A stretch of DNA of 64,000 bases from Candidatus Tayloriibacteriota bacterium (GTDB lineage: Bacteria; Patescibacteria; Paceibacteria; UBA9973; UBA6065): positions 62,001-126,000 of the forward strand of contig JACRJQ010000005.1 in NCBI GenBank assembly GCA_016215405.1, written 5' to 3'. The position numbers and the translations under genes were made by a program. Positions 1-7,667 of the stretch are shown here, piece by piece. Under the pieces are notes generated by a model, which was not told the DNA's origin, did no database searches, and worked only from the letters and a program-made list of their open reading frames with translations. Every line of letters starts with the position of its first letter. The first letter of the stretch is position 1.

Positions 1-1170
1 CTCGATATGCGCCTTCAGAAGCTCGCGGGCCTCGAGCGCAAGAAGATCGAGGACGAGCTTGATGCTGTCCAGATCCTCATAAAGGAATTGAAAGAGCTCC
101 TCGCTTCGCCCAAGAAGATCCTTGCCGTCATAAAGAAGGAGCTCGCTGACATAAAGGCGAAGTACGGCGACGAGCGAAGGACCAAGGTCGTCCGCACCGG
201 CGTTACGGCCCTTTCCGACGAGGACCTCATACCCGACGTCGAGAACGTGCTTGTCCTTACCCAGGGCGGATACGTGAAAAGGACCGTGCCCGACGAGTAC
301 CGCAAGCAGAAAAGGGGAGGCGTGGGAGTCGTCGACCTCGATACAAAGGAGGAGGACTTCGTCACGAACCTCATTACCGCGAACACGCATGCGGACATGC
401 TCTTCTTTACGAACAAGGGCAAGGCGTACCAGATAAAGATGTACGAGCTCCCTGAAGGCAGGCGGGCCACGAAGGGCAAGGCCCTCGTGAACTTCCTCTC
501 GCTCGCGGATGACGAGAAGGTGACCTCCGTCCTTCCTATGCCGAAGGAATCCAAAGCTGCCGCGGCGCTTTCCCTCATGATGGTCACGAAGGACGGCACG
601 GCGAAGAAGGTCAAAGCCGAGAGCTTCCACGACGTAAGGCGTTCGGGCCTCATCGCGATAACCCTCGAGCCGGGCGACGCGCTCATGTCGGTATCGTTCG
701 TGACTTCGGGCGACGAGATGTCCATCGTCACCGCCGAGGGCCAGTCCATACGGTTCAAGGAGTCGGACGTACGCGAGATGGGTCGCGGCGCCATGGGCGT
801 GCGCGGCATAAGCCTCGCCAAAGGCGACTTCGTCATCTCTGCCGACGTCATAAAGAAAGACCATAAGAATCCGCGTATCATGGTCATCTCCAAGAACGGA
901 TATGGCAAGACGACCGAGGCGGCCGAGTATAAGACCCAGAACCGAGGCGGCTCTGGCATCCTTACCATGAACGTCACCGACAAGACCGGCCAAGTCATCG
1001 CCGCCAAGGTCGTGACGGAGGAAGACAACGAGCTTGTTGCCATGTCCAAGAAGTCCCAGGTGGTGCGCATCGATATAAAGGAGATCCCTGTCCTCGGCCG
1101 ATCGACCCAGGGCGTGCGCGTGATGAAGCTGCGCGAAGGAGACTCTCTCGCTTCCGTCGTCTGTCTTTAG
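1..1170 (+). CDS. gyrA: DNA gyrase subunit A, C-terminal part (cut by window edge)
   Basis: The frame is already open at base 1, so the N-terminal breakage-reunion domain with the catalytic tyrosine lies outside. The remaining 389 residues begin in the C-gate coiled coil (MRLQKLAGLERKKIEDE) and run through the DNA-wrapping beta-pinwheel. The GyrA box is visible as QKRGGVG roughly 100 residues in. ParC lacks this box, which decides for gyrase, the enzyme that introduces negative supercoils with GyrB. Blade-like repeats (GGYVKR, TNKGKAYQIK, SKNGYGKTTE) follow. No acidic tail is seen. The gene ends at a strong hairpin terminator at 1181-1211. Confidence 0.95.
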   Translation, partial: LDMRLQKLAGLERKKIEDELDAVQILIKELKELLASPKKILAVIKKELADIKAKYGDERRTKVVRTGVTALSDEDLIPDVENVLVLTQGGYVKRTVPDEYRKQKRGGVGVVDLDTKEEDFVTNLITANTHADMLFFTNKGKAYQIKMYELPEGRRATKGKALVNFLSLADDEKVTSVLPMPKESKAAAALSLMMVTKDGTAKKVKAESFHDVRRSGLIAITLEPGDALMSVSFVTSGDEMSIVTAEGQSIRFKESDVREMGRGAMGVRGISLAKGDFVISADVIKKDHKNPRIMVISKNGYGKTTEAAEYKTQNRGGSGILTMNVTDKTGQVIAAKVVTEEDNELVAMSKKSQVVRIDIKEIPVLGRSTQGVRVMKLREGDSLASVVCL

Positions 1171-1180
1171 ACCAGAAGAT

Positions 1181-1211
1181 AAAGGCCGCCGAGCTCCGCT
1201 CGGCGGCCTTT
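1181..1211 (+). terminator. Rho-independent terminator after gyrA
   Basis: A perfect 13-bp stem (AAAGGCCGCCGAG) with a five-base loop ends in CTTTAT. Being A/T-flanked on both sides it could act in either direction. Confidence 0.85.
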
Positions 1212-1255
1212 ATCGTTGGGGATAATCCCATGCCGTGCGATAAGAGATTTATGTG

Positions 1256-1261
1256 TACAAT
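1256..1261 (+). promoter_or_regulatory. -10 element of a leaderless promoter
   Basis: TACAAT lies six bases before the ATG at 1268, so transcription would start at or next to the A of the start codon. There is no Shine-Dalgarno sequence. Confidence 0.7.
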
Positions 1262-1267
1262 AGAGAC

Positions 1268-1723
1268 ATGAAAAAGATATTCTTCGCAGCAATCATTCTC
1301 GCTTCTCTCGCCTTTACTCAGCAGGCGTTCGCTCAGAGCCCTAACCCGGCGGCCCAGCCCCTCGCTCCGGGAGCCCCTATGCCTGGCGCTCAGCAGAGCA
1401 ACGTCCTTACGGTAGACACGAGCGCGTGCAAGGCGTTCACTACTCAGGGCGCGTCCGCGATCTTCAGCTGCTTCCTCGGGTTCCTCGAATACATAAGCAT
1501 CATCCTTCTCGCCCTCGCCGTCTTCTACACCATGTATGCGGCGTTCAAGCTCGTCCAGAGCGAAGAGGGCAGGGACGAGGCGAAGAAGACCATCCTCTAC
1601 GGAATACTCGCCATCTTCATCATGACCTCGGTCTGGGGCCTCGTGAACATACTCGCGAACACCTTCAGCATCACAGGGAGCGCCAAGGCGCCAGTCCAGC
1701 TCGTTGGATCGAGCAAGCCGTAG
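1268..1723 (+). CDS. VirB2/TrbC-like pilin-type membrane protein
   Basis: A 151-residue protein with the architecture of VirB2/TrbC conjugative pilins, recognised by layout rather than a diagnostic motif. Residues 1-22 form a signal peptide ending AFA, then a Pro/Ala-rich stretch, then two hydrophobic helices (about 68-93 and 109-131) joined by a charged loop (EEGRDEAKK). The second helix (IFIMTSVWGLVNIL) recurs almost unchanged in the genes at 5896 and 6407, so they are paralogues. An in-frame GTG at 1253 is rejected as start because the promoter TACAAT would then be coding. It stands alone between terminators. Such proteins are predicted to be exported and assembled at the cell surface; the function here is inferred. 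Confidence 0.7.
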   Translation: MKKIFFAAIILASLAFTQQAFAQSPNPAAQPLAPGAPMPGAQQSNVLTVDTSACKAFTTQGASAIFSCFLGFLEYISIILLALAVFYTMYAAFKLVQSEEGRDEAKKTILYGILAIFIMTSVWGLVNILANTFSITGSAKAPVQLVGSSKP

Positions 1724-1737
1724 TCCTATCTCTATAA

Positions 1738-1769
1738 AAAGCCCTCGGTCCTCTCGGATCGGGGGCTTT
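1738..1769. terminator. Bidirectional terminator between convergent genes
   Basis: A 13-bp stem with two G-U pairs and a six-base loop. A five-base A-run on the left supplies the U-tract for the minus-strand gene ending at 1796; CTTTGC follows on the plus strand. Confidence 0.75.
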
Positions 1770-1795
1770 GCTTTGCGCCTAAGGCGCGGACGAGG

Positions 1796-2893
1796 TCATC
1801 TCTCGCGGGTCCAGATCTGCATCTGTTGGTCGGAGACGAGGCATATCCGGTGTGCGTTCCTGTAGAAGTCGATCCTGCCGCTCGGAGGGACCGGAACGTC
1901 GACGGGATCTCGCATCCCCCAGAAGTAGTGGCGGACGAACGTCTTTCCCGATTGGACGACGACCGAGCGTTCCGCTTCTGAGAGCGACATCTTGGGCGAT
2001 TCCATGCCCGGGGCAACCTGGCGGTAGGTCCATCTCTCCTTGGACAAGGCGCTCTCTCCTTTGGAGAGGGTTTGTCCGCCGAAAGGGCTCTCGAGCGGCG
2101 CAGGGACCGAGGCTGTCGCCTGGGACACCCTCGGCGCGCTCGCGGCTGGGTTTACGGGGAGGGGAGGCGGAGGAGGAGTCGCGGCTTCGAGCTTCGCCTT
2201 TACGGCGCCAAGCTCCAAGACGAGGTCGCTTGCCGCCTTTCGGGCTTCGGCCCTTATCTCGCCGAGGCCGTCTCTCACGGTCCCGACCTCCTGCGCGAGG
2301 CTCGCAACGGCGCTCTCGATAGTCGCCGCCTTTTCGGCGTAAGGGACGATCGTGCCGAGGTTGTTGCTTATGGCTTTCGTCGCCTCGGCCTGAGCCCTCT
2401 GGACTTCCAGATGGCGGACGTCGGACTCTTCGATGCGCGCGAGGATCGAGCGGTCTTTCGACCGTTCCTCGGCAAGCCGTCTCGCCTGGGCCTCGATAGA
2501 TCCCGTGATCTTTCTTGTCTGCTCCGCGAACCTCAGGTCGAGGTCCGTCGCGTCGCGGAGGACGCCGACGCTCGCATCGACCTTCCACAAGGCGAAGCAG
2601 ACGGCCGTCGCGACGAGCGCGAACAGGAGAAAGAACGCGAAGAGCCACTTGCCGGGCGACGGCGTCGTCTTGCGGATCTCGGCGATGGCGTCGTCTATAT
2701 GCCGATTGACGTTGTTCGTGAACGCCATAAGCATCTTGCGGTGCTCGCTTATCGGGGTCTCCTCCAGGATCTCGGGATCCTTGTCGGAGCTTGCGGGAAC
2801 AGACGCGCTTGCGGAAGCCGTCGTGGCCGGACCGGCCGTAGCCGGGTCGGCGGCGCTGGCAGAAGCCTGCGCGGTAGGAGTATTGGATTTCAT
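1796..2893 (-). CDS. Single-pass membrane protein with coiled coil, unknown function
   Basis: I do not recognise a family. The 365-residue product has an Ala/Ser/Pro-rich cytoplasmic head (1-45), a conserved-looking segment ISEHRKMLMAFTNNVN, one membrane helix (about residues 81-102, WLFAFFLLFALVATAV), a long Ala/Glu/Arg-rich predicted coiled coil (110-230), a Pro-rich linker (PPPPPLP) and a C-terminal globular part of about 95 residues with aromatic and cationic residues. The ATG at 2893 is chosen because the frame further upstream is compositionally odd and overlaps the methyltransferase promoter. A competing minus-strand frame over the same bases is Arg-rich and rejected. Confidence 0.6.
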   Translation of the reverse strand: MKSNTPTAQASASAADPATAGPATTASASASVPASSDKDPEILEETPISEHRKMLMAFTNNVNRHIDDAIAEIRKTTPSPGKWLFAFFLLFALVATAVCFALWKVDASVGVLRDATDLDLRFAEQTRKITGSIEAQARRLAEERSKDRSILARIEESDVRHLEVQRAQAEATKAISNNLGTIVPYAEKAATIESAVASLAQEVGTVRDGLGEIRAEARKAASDLVLELGAVKAKLEAATPPPPPLPVNPAASAPRVSQATASVPAPLESPFGGQTLSKGESALSKERWTYRQVAPGMESPKMSLSEAERSVVVQSGKTFVRHYFWGMRDPVDVPVPPSGRIDFYRNAHRICLVSDQQMQIWTRER

Positions 2894-3069
2894 GACAGGG
2901 GCAGACCGGATTTCGTTTTGATAGAACAGCAAAAGGCATGACAGGCGAAAGCCTCCCGATGCACTGTTCCAACCTATATACGTCGGCGGGAGCGCAAATG
3001 TATCATTCGCGCCGCAGAGGACGCTCGGCACGGCCCTTCGGATGTGAACAAAGGAGAGAGGAACGGATG

Positions 3070-3075
3070 TATAAT
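3070..3075 (+). promoter_or_regulatory. -10 element (TATAAT) of a leaderless promoter
   Basis: Perfect TATAAT, then AGGGAT, then ATG at 3082. The layout copies the promoter at 1256. Confidence 0.8.
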
Positions 3076-3081
3076 AGGGAT

Positions 3082-3609
3082 ATGTTCTCAGATCCAAGGC
3101 ATAACATAGAGCAGCTCGGCCTCTCTGACGGGAAGGTCGTCGCGGACCTCGGGACCGGTTCGGGATTCTACGCTATCGAGGCGGCCCGCGCGGTCGCTCC
3201 TATGGGCAAGGTCTACGCCGTCGACATCCAGCGCGGGCTCCTCGATAGGCTTAAGGCGGAGGCGAACAGGCAGCATGTGAAAAACGTCGAGATCGTCGCC
3301 GGCGACCTCGAGAAGGTCGGGGGCTCTAAGGTCCGCGAGTCGTCTTGCGACGCCGTCATCGCCTCTAACATACTTTTCATGATCGAAGACAGGAAATCTT
3401 TCCTTCTCGAGGCGAAAAGGATATTGAAGCAGGGAGGCAGGCTCCTCCTCGTCGACTGGTCCGCGTCGTTCTCCCAGATGGGCCCTCACCCCGAGCACGT
3501 GGTCTATAAAGACGACGCCCTTAAGCTCGCGAGGTCGATAGGGCTCGAGTTCGACCGCGAGATCCACGCGGGCAGCCACCATTACGGCCTCATATTCAGG
3601 AAAGCGTAG
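3082..3609 (+). CDS. Class I SAM-dependent methyltransferase (UbiE/arsenite-methyltransferase type)
   Basis: A 175-residue Rossmann-fold methyltransferase. Motif I that binds S-adenosylmethionine is VADLGTGSGFYAIEAA (residues 20-35), motif II is KVYAVDIQ with the ribose-binding acid, and motif IV (CDAVIASNILFMI) follows. The substrate cannot be read from sequence. A longer frame beginning at 2938 exists, but a perfect TATAAT six bases before 3082 and an abrupt change of composition fix the start at MFSDPRHN. It is shorter than typical UbiE (about 230) but keeps all core motifs. No operon partner. Confidence 0.85.
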   Translation: MFSDPRHNIEQLGLSDGKVVADLGTGSGFYAIEAARAVAPMGKVYAVDIQRGLLDRLKAEANRQHVKNVEIVAGDLEKVGGSKVRESSCDAVIASNILFMIEDRKSFLLEAKRILKQGGRLLLVDWSASFSQMGPHPEHVVYKDDALKLARSIGLEFDREIHAGSHHYGLIFRKA

Positions 3610-3670
3610 GCCAGGCTGGGGATGCGGAGGGCGCGCGAATCCTATATCATAAGGCTGTAGACGTCTTTTC

Positions 3671-4960
3671 ATGTCCCGATTCCAGACTATATTTCTCGGC
3701 ATACTCATCGTCCTCGGCGTAGCGGGGGCCGTCGTTTTCGCGACCTCGAAGAATAGGGGCACCGAGAGCGCGACGCCCGTCGTCATGTGGGGCACGTTCC
3801 CGACGACCATGGTCGACGGGCTCCTTTCCGAAGCGAATCTCAACTACAAAGACACGGTGAACGTCTCGTATATCGAGAAGCCTTACGCCTCGTTCGAAAG
3901 CGAGCTCATATCCGCCCTTGCCCGCGGACAAGGTCCCGATATGGTCCTTATACCGCAAGACCTCATCGTAAAGCAGCTCGACAAATACTACATCGTCCCG
4001 TTCGAGAGCTACTCCGAGCGCGATTTTAGGAACAGCTTCATCCAGGAAGGGGAGCTCTTCCTCGCGTCGACGGGCATCATAGGGTTCCCCCTTGCGATCG
4101 ACCCGATGGTCATGTATTGGAACAGGGACATACTTACGAACGAAGGCGTATCTTTACCGCCTGCGTCGTGGACGGAATTCTTCTCTCTGGCGCCGAAGAT
4201 AGTCAAAAAGGACGGGAACGGCAATATCAGCCAGGCGATCCTCGCGTTCGGCGAGTTTAGGAACGTCTCTCATGCCAAGGAGATATTATCCCTCCTCGCC
4301 ATGCAGGCGGGGACCCCCATAGTGGCGAAAGCGTCTGCTGGAGGCTATCAGAGCGTATTCTCGGCGCGAGGGTCCGGGCTCGTGCCGGGCGAGGAGGCGG
4401 TCTCCTATTTCACGGAGTTCTCCAATCCGAGCAAGGCGTCGTATTCTTGGAACAGGTCGCTTCCTCTCGACAGGACTGCTTTCCTCGCGGGACGGCTCGC
4501 GTTCTATTTCGGGTACGCGAGCGAGCTTACGTCTTTGCGCGCGGCGAACCCGAACCTCAACTTCGACGTAGCGATGGTGCCGCAGGTAGCGGGCAAGAAG
4601 CTCACTTTCGGCAGGATCCACGGCATCGCGCTCTTGAAGTCGTCTCCTAACGTCGCTTCGGCCTATCTCGCGGCGACCACTCTCGTCTCGTCGCCTCTGC
4701 AGCAAACCTGGGTCGCTAAATCGGGGTATCCCCCGGTCCGTCGAGACCTCCTCTCCGTCATTCCGGGAGACGCCTATAAGTCCGTCTTCTATCAGAGCGC
4801 GCTCGTCTCCTCGGCGTGGCTCGACCCGTATCGCGAGGCGACTGACGGGATATTCCTAAGGCTCGTCGAGGGGGTCACCTCGGGCAGGCTGCGCGTCTCG
4901 GAAGCCGTCTCCGCGGCATCGACCGAGATACAGAGCCTTCTCCTTAACACGAACATATGA
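3671..4960 (+). CDS. Extracellular solute-binding protein, family 1 (ABC transporter type)
   Basis: A 429-residue periplasmic-binding-protein fold of the sugar-binding (MalE/UgpB) type. Residues 1-25 are an uncleaved-looking signal anchor (IFLGILIVLGVAGAVVF), then the first lobe (VVMWGTF, ALARGQGPDMVLIPQD) and the typical hinge segment GIIGFPLAIDPMVMYWNRD. No lipobox cysteine is visible. There is no permease or ATPase gene nearby; instead the stop overlaps the start of a pilin-like gene (ATGA at 4957), the first of five. Either it serves a distant transporter or it works with the surface structure. A possible -10 (TATCAT, 3645-3650) would give a short leader. Confidence 0.8.
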   Translation: MSRFQTIFLGILIVLGVAGAVVFATSKNRGTESATPVVMWGTFPTTMVDGLLSEANLNYKDTVNVSYIEKPYASFESELISALARGQGPDMVLIPQDLIVKQLDKYYIVPFESYSERDFRNSFIQEGELFLASTGIIGFPLAIDPMVMYWNRDILTNEGVSLPPASWTEFFSLAPKIVKKDGNGNISQAILAFGEFRNVSHAKEILSLLAMQAGTPIVAKASAGGYQSVFSARGSGLVPGEEAVSYFTEFSNPSKASYSWNRSLPLDRTAFLAGRLAFYFGYASELTSLRAANPNLNFDVAMVPQVAGKKLTFGRIHGIALLKSSPNVASAYLAATTLVSSPLQQTWVAKSGYPPVRRDLLSVIPGDAYKSVFYQSALVSSAWLDPYREATDGIFLRLVEGVTSGRLRVSEAVSAASTEIQSLLLNTNI

Positions 4961-5457
4961 AAAAAATAACGAAGCTCTCGGCCTTTATATTCGTCCTCGC
5001 GGCGATCCTTCTGCCTCAGGCGAGAGAGGCATATGCCCAACCTGCCCAATCGGTGGGAAGCGATAACCCGGCGAACGTAGACGCCGACCCGAACCGGGCC
5101 GACGGAACGAAATTCCAGCTCGTGACCTGTACAGGCGTCGTCGACCCTCGTACGGGGAAGGGGGTCGAATGCGACTATAACCAGCTCATATCTACCGCGT
5201 ATCGCGTCATCAAGTTCGTGCTCTACATGCTCATTCCGATACTCCTCGGCATGGTGCTCTTTACGGGCTGGAAATTCCTCACCGCCGGAGGCGACACCAT
5301 GAAGCTCGAGAGCGCCAAGAAGATGCTCAAGCCCGTGTTCGTCGGTCTCGTGCTCATCTTCGGCGCTTGGCTTTTCGTATACACCGTTCTCGACAAGCTC
5401 CTCGCTCCGTCGATAGGCGAGATACAGAAGTCGAGCATAGTGCCACAAACAAAATAA
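4957..5457 (+). CDS. VirB2/TrbC-like pilin-type membrane protein
   Basis: 166 residues: signal peptide (1-27, ending AYA), a spacer with one cysteine pair (CTGVVDPRTGKGVEC), then two hydrophobic helices around residues 85-107 and 125-146 separated by a basic loop (LESAKKMLKP). The order signal peptide, spacer, helix, charged loop, helix matches VirB2/TrbC pilins. It overlaps the solute-binding gene by four bases, implying translational coupling. Its second helix differs from the SVWGLVNIL type, so it belongs with the 5459 gene as a subgroup in which the loop carries AKKM. Confidence 0.7.
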   Translation: MKKITKLSAFIFVLAAILLPQAREAYAQPAQSVGSDNPANVDADPNRADGTKFQLVTCTGVVDPRTGKGVECDYNQLISTAYRVIKFVLYMLIPILLGMVLFTGWKFLTAGGDTMKLESAKKMLKPVFVGLVLIFGAWLFVYTVLDKLLAPSIGEIQKSSIVPQTK

Positions 5458-5458
5458 T

Positions 5459-5896
5459 ATGAAAAAAACAATCCTTTCAGTGCTGGCCGCCGCGATCGTA
5501 GCGATACCTTCGTACGGCATAGTCGAGTTCGGATACGCCCAAGCCGACAAGCCCGTCACCACCACGACCGACAAGCCGGTGACGACCGTGCCGGACAAGA
5601 CCGTGACGACGGCCCCTTCGCCCGTCATGTCGACCTTGCCCAATCCCCTCAAGGTCAAGAGCATCTCCGAGCTCTTCTACGACATCGTCGATTTCGTCAT
5701 AAGCCTCTCGTACGTCGTCATCGCGTTCTTCTTCCTCCTCTCGGGCTTTAAGTTCGTCACGGCGCAAGGAAGCGACGACAAGCTCGGCGAGGCAAAGAAG
5801 ATGTTCTTCAATACGGTGATCGGGGCGCTCATCATCGTCGGCGCCAATACGATAGTCGCCGTCGTGAGGAGCATCATAGAGAATCTCCAAAAATAA
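5459..5896 (+). CDS. VirB2/TrbC-like pilin-type membrane protein with Thr/Pro repeats
   Basis: 145 residues. A signal peptide is followed by a low-complexity segment of repeated DKPVTT/DKTVTT units (about residues 30-50), which looks like an extended surface linker. Two helices (about 77-100 and 117-138) flank the loop DDKLGEAKKMFF. The start lies one base after the preceding stop and the stop overlaps the next start by one base (TAATG), so it is inside an operon. Pilin-type function is inferred from layout and from its paralogous neighbours. Confidence 0.7.
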   Translation: MKKTILSVLAAAIVAIPSYGIVEFGYAQADKPVTTTTDKPVTTVPDKTVTTAPSPVMSTLPNPLKVKSISELFYDIVDFVISLSYVVIAFFFLLSGFKFVTAQGSDDKLGEAKKMFFNTVIGALIIVGANTIVAVVRSIIENLQK

Positions 5897-6306
5897 TGAA
5901 AAAGATACTGATAGCGGGAATGATCGCGGTCGTAGCCCTGATGGGCCCACTGTCGTTCGCGCACGCCCAGACCCAGAGCGGCGGTACGTGCGAGAGCCTA
6001 AAGACGAACGGCCTCGGCGGCGTCGTGAACTGCGTCATCCTCCTCTTAGACTACGCGGCGATCGCCATCCTCGCCCTTTCGGTCCTCTATACGATGTGGG
6101 GCGCCTTCCTCATGGCCTCGAGCGAAGAGAAGAGGCAGCAGGGAAAGGACATCGTCATATTCGGCATAATCGGGATATTCGTGATGACTTCGATATGGGG
6201 CCTCGTCAACATATTGCAGAGCACCTTCGGGCTCGAGGGTGGCCCTATAACGCCCACGAAGATCGACAGGACTCCGGTGAATATCCAGAACCCGTTGAGG
6301 TCCTAG
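5896..6306 (+). CDS. VirB2/TrbC-like pilin-type membrane protein
   Basis: 136 residues: signal peptide cleaved after AHA, a mature N-terminus with two cysteines (GTCESLK, VVNC), and two helices with a charged loop (SEEKRQQGKD). The second helix IFVMTSIWGLVNIL is nearly identical to the proteins at 1268 and 6407. The cysteine pair is shared with 1268 (SACKAF, FSCF), suggesting a disulfide in the exported form. Translation is coupled to the gene before. Confidence 0.7.
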   Translation: MKKILIAGMIAVVALMGPLSFAHAQTQSGGTCESLKTNGLGGVVNCVILLLDYAAIAILALSVLYTMWGAFLMASSEEKRQQGKDIVIFGIIGIFVMTSIWGLVNILQSTFGLEGGPITPTKIDRTPVNIQNPLRS

Positions 6307-6352
6307 CCATCGGGATATCCCCATAACGGGGCACAAAGCGGTTTTTCCCTGG

Positions 6353-6358
6353 TATAAT
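6353..6358 (+). promoter_or_regulatory. -10 element (TATAAT), probable internal operon promoter
   Basis: Perfect TATAAT in the 100-bp gap between two pilin-like genes; a leader of about 40 bases to the ATG at 6407 contains AAGGA (6389-6393). Confidence 0.5.
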
Positions 6359-6406
6359 CAAGGGGCAAAAGCTTTTTTGCAGCATTATAAGGATTTATCA
6401 CAGCAT

Positions 6407-6772
6407 ATGAAAAAATTCGGCATTGTAGCGTCGGTTCTCGCGTTCCCATACCTCGCTTTCGCTCAGGTATCCGGCAACGTATCGAACCTCGACGGTATAT
6501 TCCGCTTTATAAAGAGGCTTCTCGACACGGTACTTCCGCTCATCATAGCGCTTACCGTCGTCTGGTTCGTCTGGGGACTCTTCCGCATGTTCACCGCCTC
6601 CGACGAGGAGAAGAAGGAAAAGGCGAAGTCGACCATCATCTACGGTGTCATCGCTCTCTTCGTGATGATCTCGATCTGGGGACTCGTCAACATCCTCTAT
6701 AACACGTTCCAGCTCGACTCGACGAACCGCTCGAACCAGGTCCAGCAGCAGCTTCCTAACCTTCCGAGCTAA
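6407..6772 (+). CDS. VirB2/TrbC-like pilin-type membrane protein
   Basis: 121 residues from MKKFGIVAS; the frame extends 10 codons upstream but the added residues (MQHYKDLSQH) would block the signal peptide. After the cleavage site (AFA) the mature part is short: helix about 38-62, a loop rich in Glu and Lys (SDEEKKEKAKS), helix about 76-96 with VMISIWGLVNIL. It has no cysteines, unlike 1268 and 5896. It probably has its own promoter at 6353. Confidence 0.7.
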   Translation: MKKFGIVASVLAFPYLAFAQVSGNVSNLDGIFRFIKRLLDTVLPLIIALTVVWFVWGLFRMFTASDEEKKEKAKSTIIYGVIALFVMISIWGLVNILYNTFQLDSTNRSNQVQQQLPNLPS

Positions 6773-6790
6773 GCGATAGCTCAAGGTATT

Positions 6791-7132
6791 ATGAACAGCT
6801 TTAAAGCGCTTCTCGTACCGCTTCTTTCGCTCGCGACCCTGGTCGCCGGCCTAAGCGGACCGCTCGCTCTCGAGGCAGCCCCCGTGAACGCTTTGGAGCT
6901 TCGGCCTGTGCAAAAGCTTTTCGATCTCGTCATCAACCCTGTCGTAAGGCTCCTCTTCGCCGCAGCGGTGTTCTACTTCGTCTACGGCATCTGGAGCTAC
7001 GTAAGGAAATCCGACGATCCGTCGGAGAGGGCGCAGGGGGGTAAGCACATCCTCTACTCGACCATAGGCCTCTTCATCATGATCTCCGTCTGGGGCATCA
7101 TCGCGGTGATACAGAGGACGGTCGGACAATAG
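6791..7132 (+). CDS. VirB2/TrbC-like pilin-type membrane protein, smallest of the set
   Basis: 113 residues, last of the tandem set. A hydrophobic N-terminal segment (1-30, cleavage near LEA or LSG) precedes two helices, about 49-70 and 87-108, with a basic loop (RKSDDPSERAQGGKH). The second helix keeps MISVWGII. Start 18 bases after the previous stop, terminator 12 bases after its own stop. Confidence 0.65.
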   Translation: MNSFKALLVPLLSLATLVAGLSGPLALEAAPVNALELRPVQKLFDLVINPVVRLLFAAAVFYFVYGIWSYVRKSDDPSERAQGGKHILYSTIGLFIMISVWGIIAVIQRTVGQ

Positions 7133-7143
7133 GTTCGAGAGCG

Positions 7144-7177
7144 AAGACCGCCGCATCCGCGGCGGTCTTTCGTTTTA
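7144..7177 (+). terminator. Rho-independent terminator closing the pilin-like operon
   Basis: An 11-bp stem (AAGACCGCCGC), four-base loop, then TCGTTTT. Confidence 0.8.
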
Positions 7178-7190
7178 GGAGATGGGGGAT

Positions 7191-7228
7191 AAAAAAGGGA
7201 CCCTTCGAGCTTGCGCTCTAGGGTCCCT
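7191..7228 (-). terminator. Rho-independent terminator of the SPFH operon
   Basis: Stem AGGGACCCT/AGGGTCCCT with an inner CGAGC-GCTCT pairing; read on the minus strand it is followed by six U. Confidence 0.85.
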
Positions 7229-7250
7229 CGCAGTCGCGGGCTTGGGGCTA

Positions 7251-7667
7251 TTAGGCCTTCGGCGCGCGAGTGATGATCTTGAGCCAGACAGAGTCTGACT
7301 TAAATCTCACTTCCTTCCAGTTCGGCGGCAACTGGATGCCGTCGGGATACCTCGCGGTCTCCCGATACTCCTCCTTGGAGAGAGGGTGGACGAGGGTGAG
7401 CTCGGCGACCAGGTCAGGGGGGCCCGACACGGTCACGATCTCTTCCTCGCTCCTCACGATCGCTCGGGATGATTTCCCGGGCGCCGCCCATGTCTCGCGC
7501 TCTACGAGGCGAGACGCGGCTGGAGCCTTGTTCCCAGGCCCTTCTGTCTTCATCTTCGATCTGACGACGGACGTGACTCCGTATCCGATCCAAGCGAGGA
7601 AGCAGATGGTGAGAAGCGCCACTCCCGGTCCATGCAGAGCAGTCCTTTTTTTCGCTGTCGCGCTCAT
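7251..7667 (-). CDS. Small single-pass membrane protein, unknown
   Basis: 138 residues with one membrane helix near the N-terminus (about 14-35) and a C-terminal part of about 85 residues that looks like a small beta-rich domain (VTVSGPPDLVAELTLVHP; VRFKSDSVWLKIITR). No family recognised. It overlaps the SPFH-type gene by four bases (ATGA), so the two are translated together and it may be a partner of that membrane protein. Confidence 0.6.
   Translation of the reverse strand: MSATAKKRTALHGPGVALLTICFLAWIGYGVTSVVRSKMKTEGPGNKAPAASRLVERETWAAPGKSSRAIVRSEEEIVTVSGPPDLVAELTLVHPLSKEEYRETARYPDGIQLPPNWKEVRFKSDSVWLKIITRAPKA

Noticed and set aside
1779..2972. 397-codon minus-strand frame overlapping the 1796-2893 gene
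   Set aside because: Very Arg-rich shadow; the other frame has a clear membrane helix and coiled coil.
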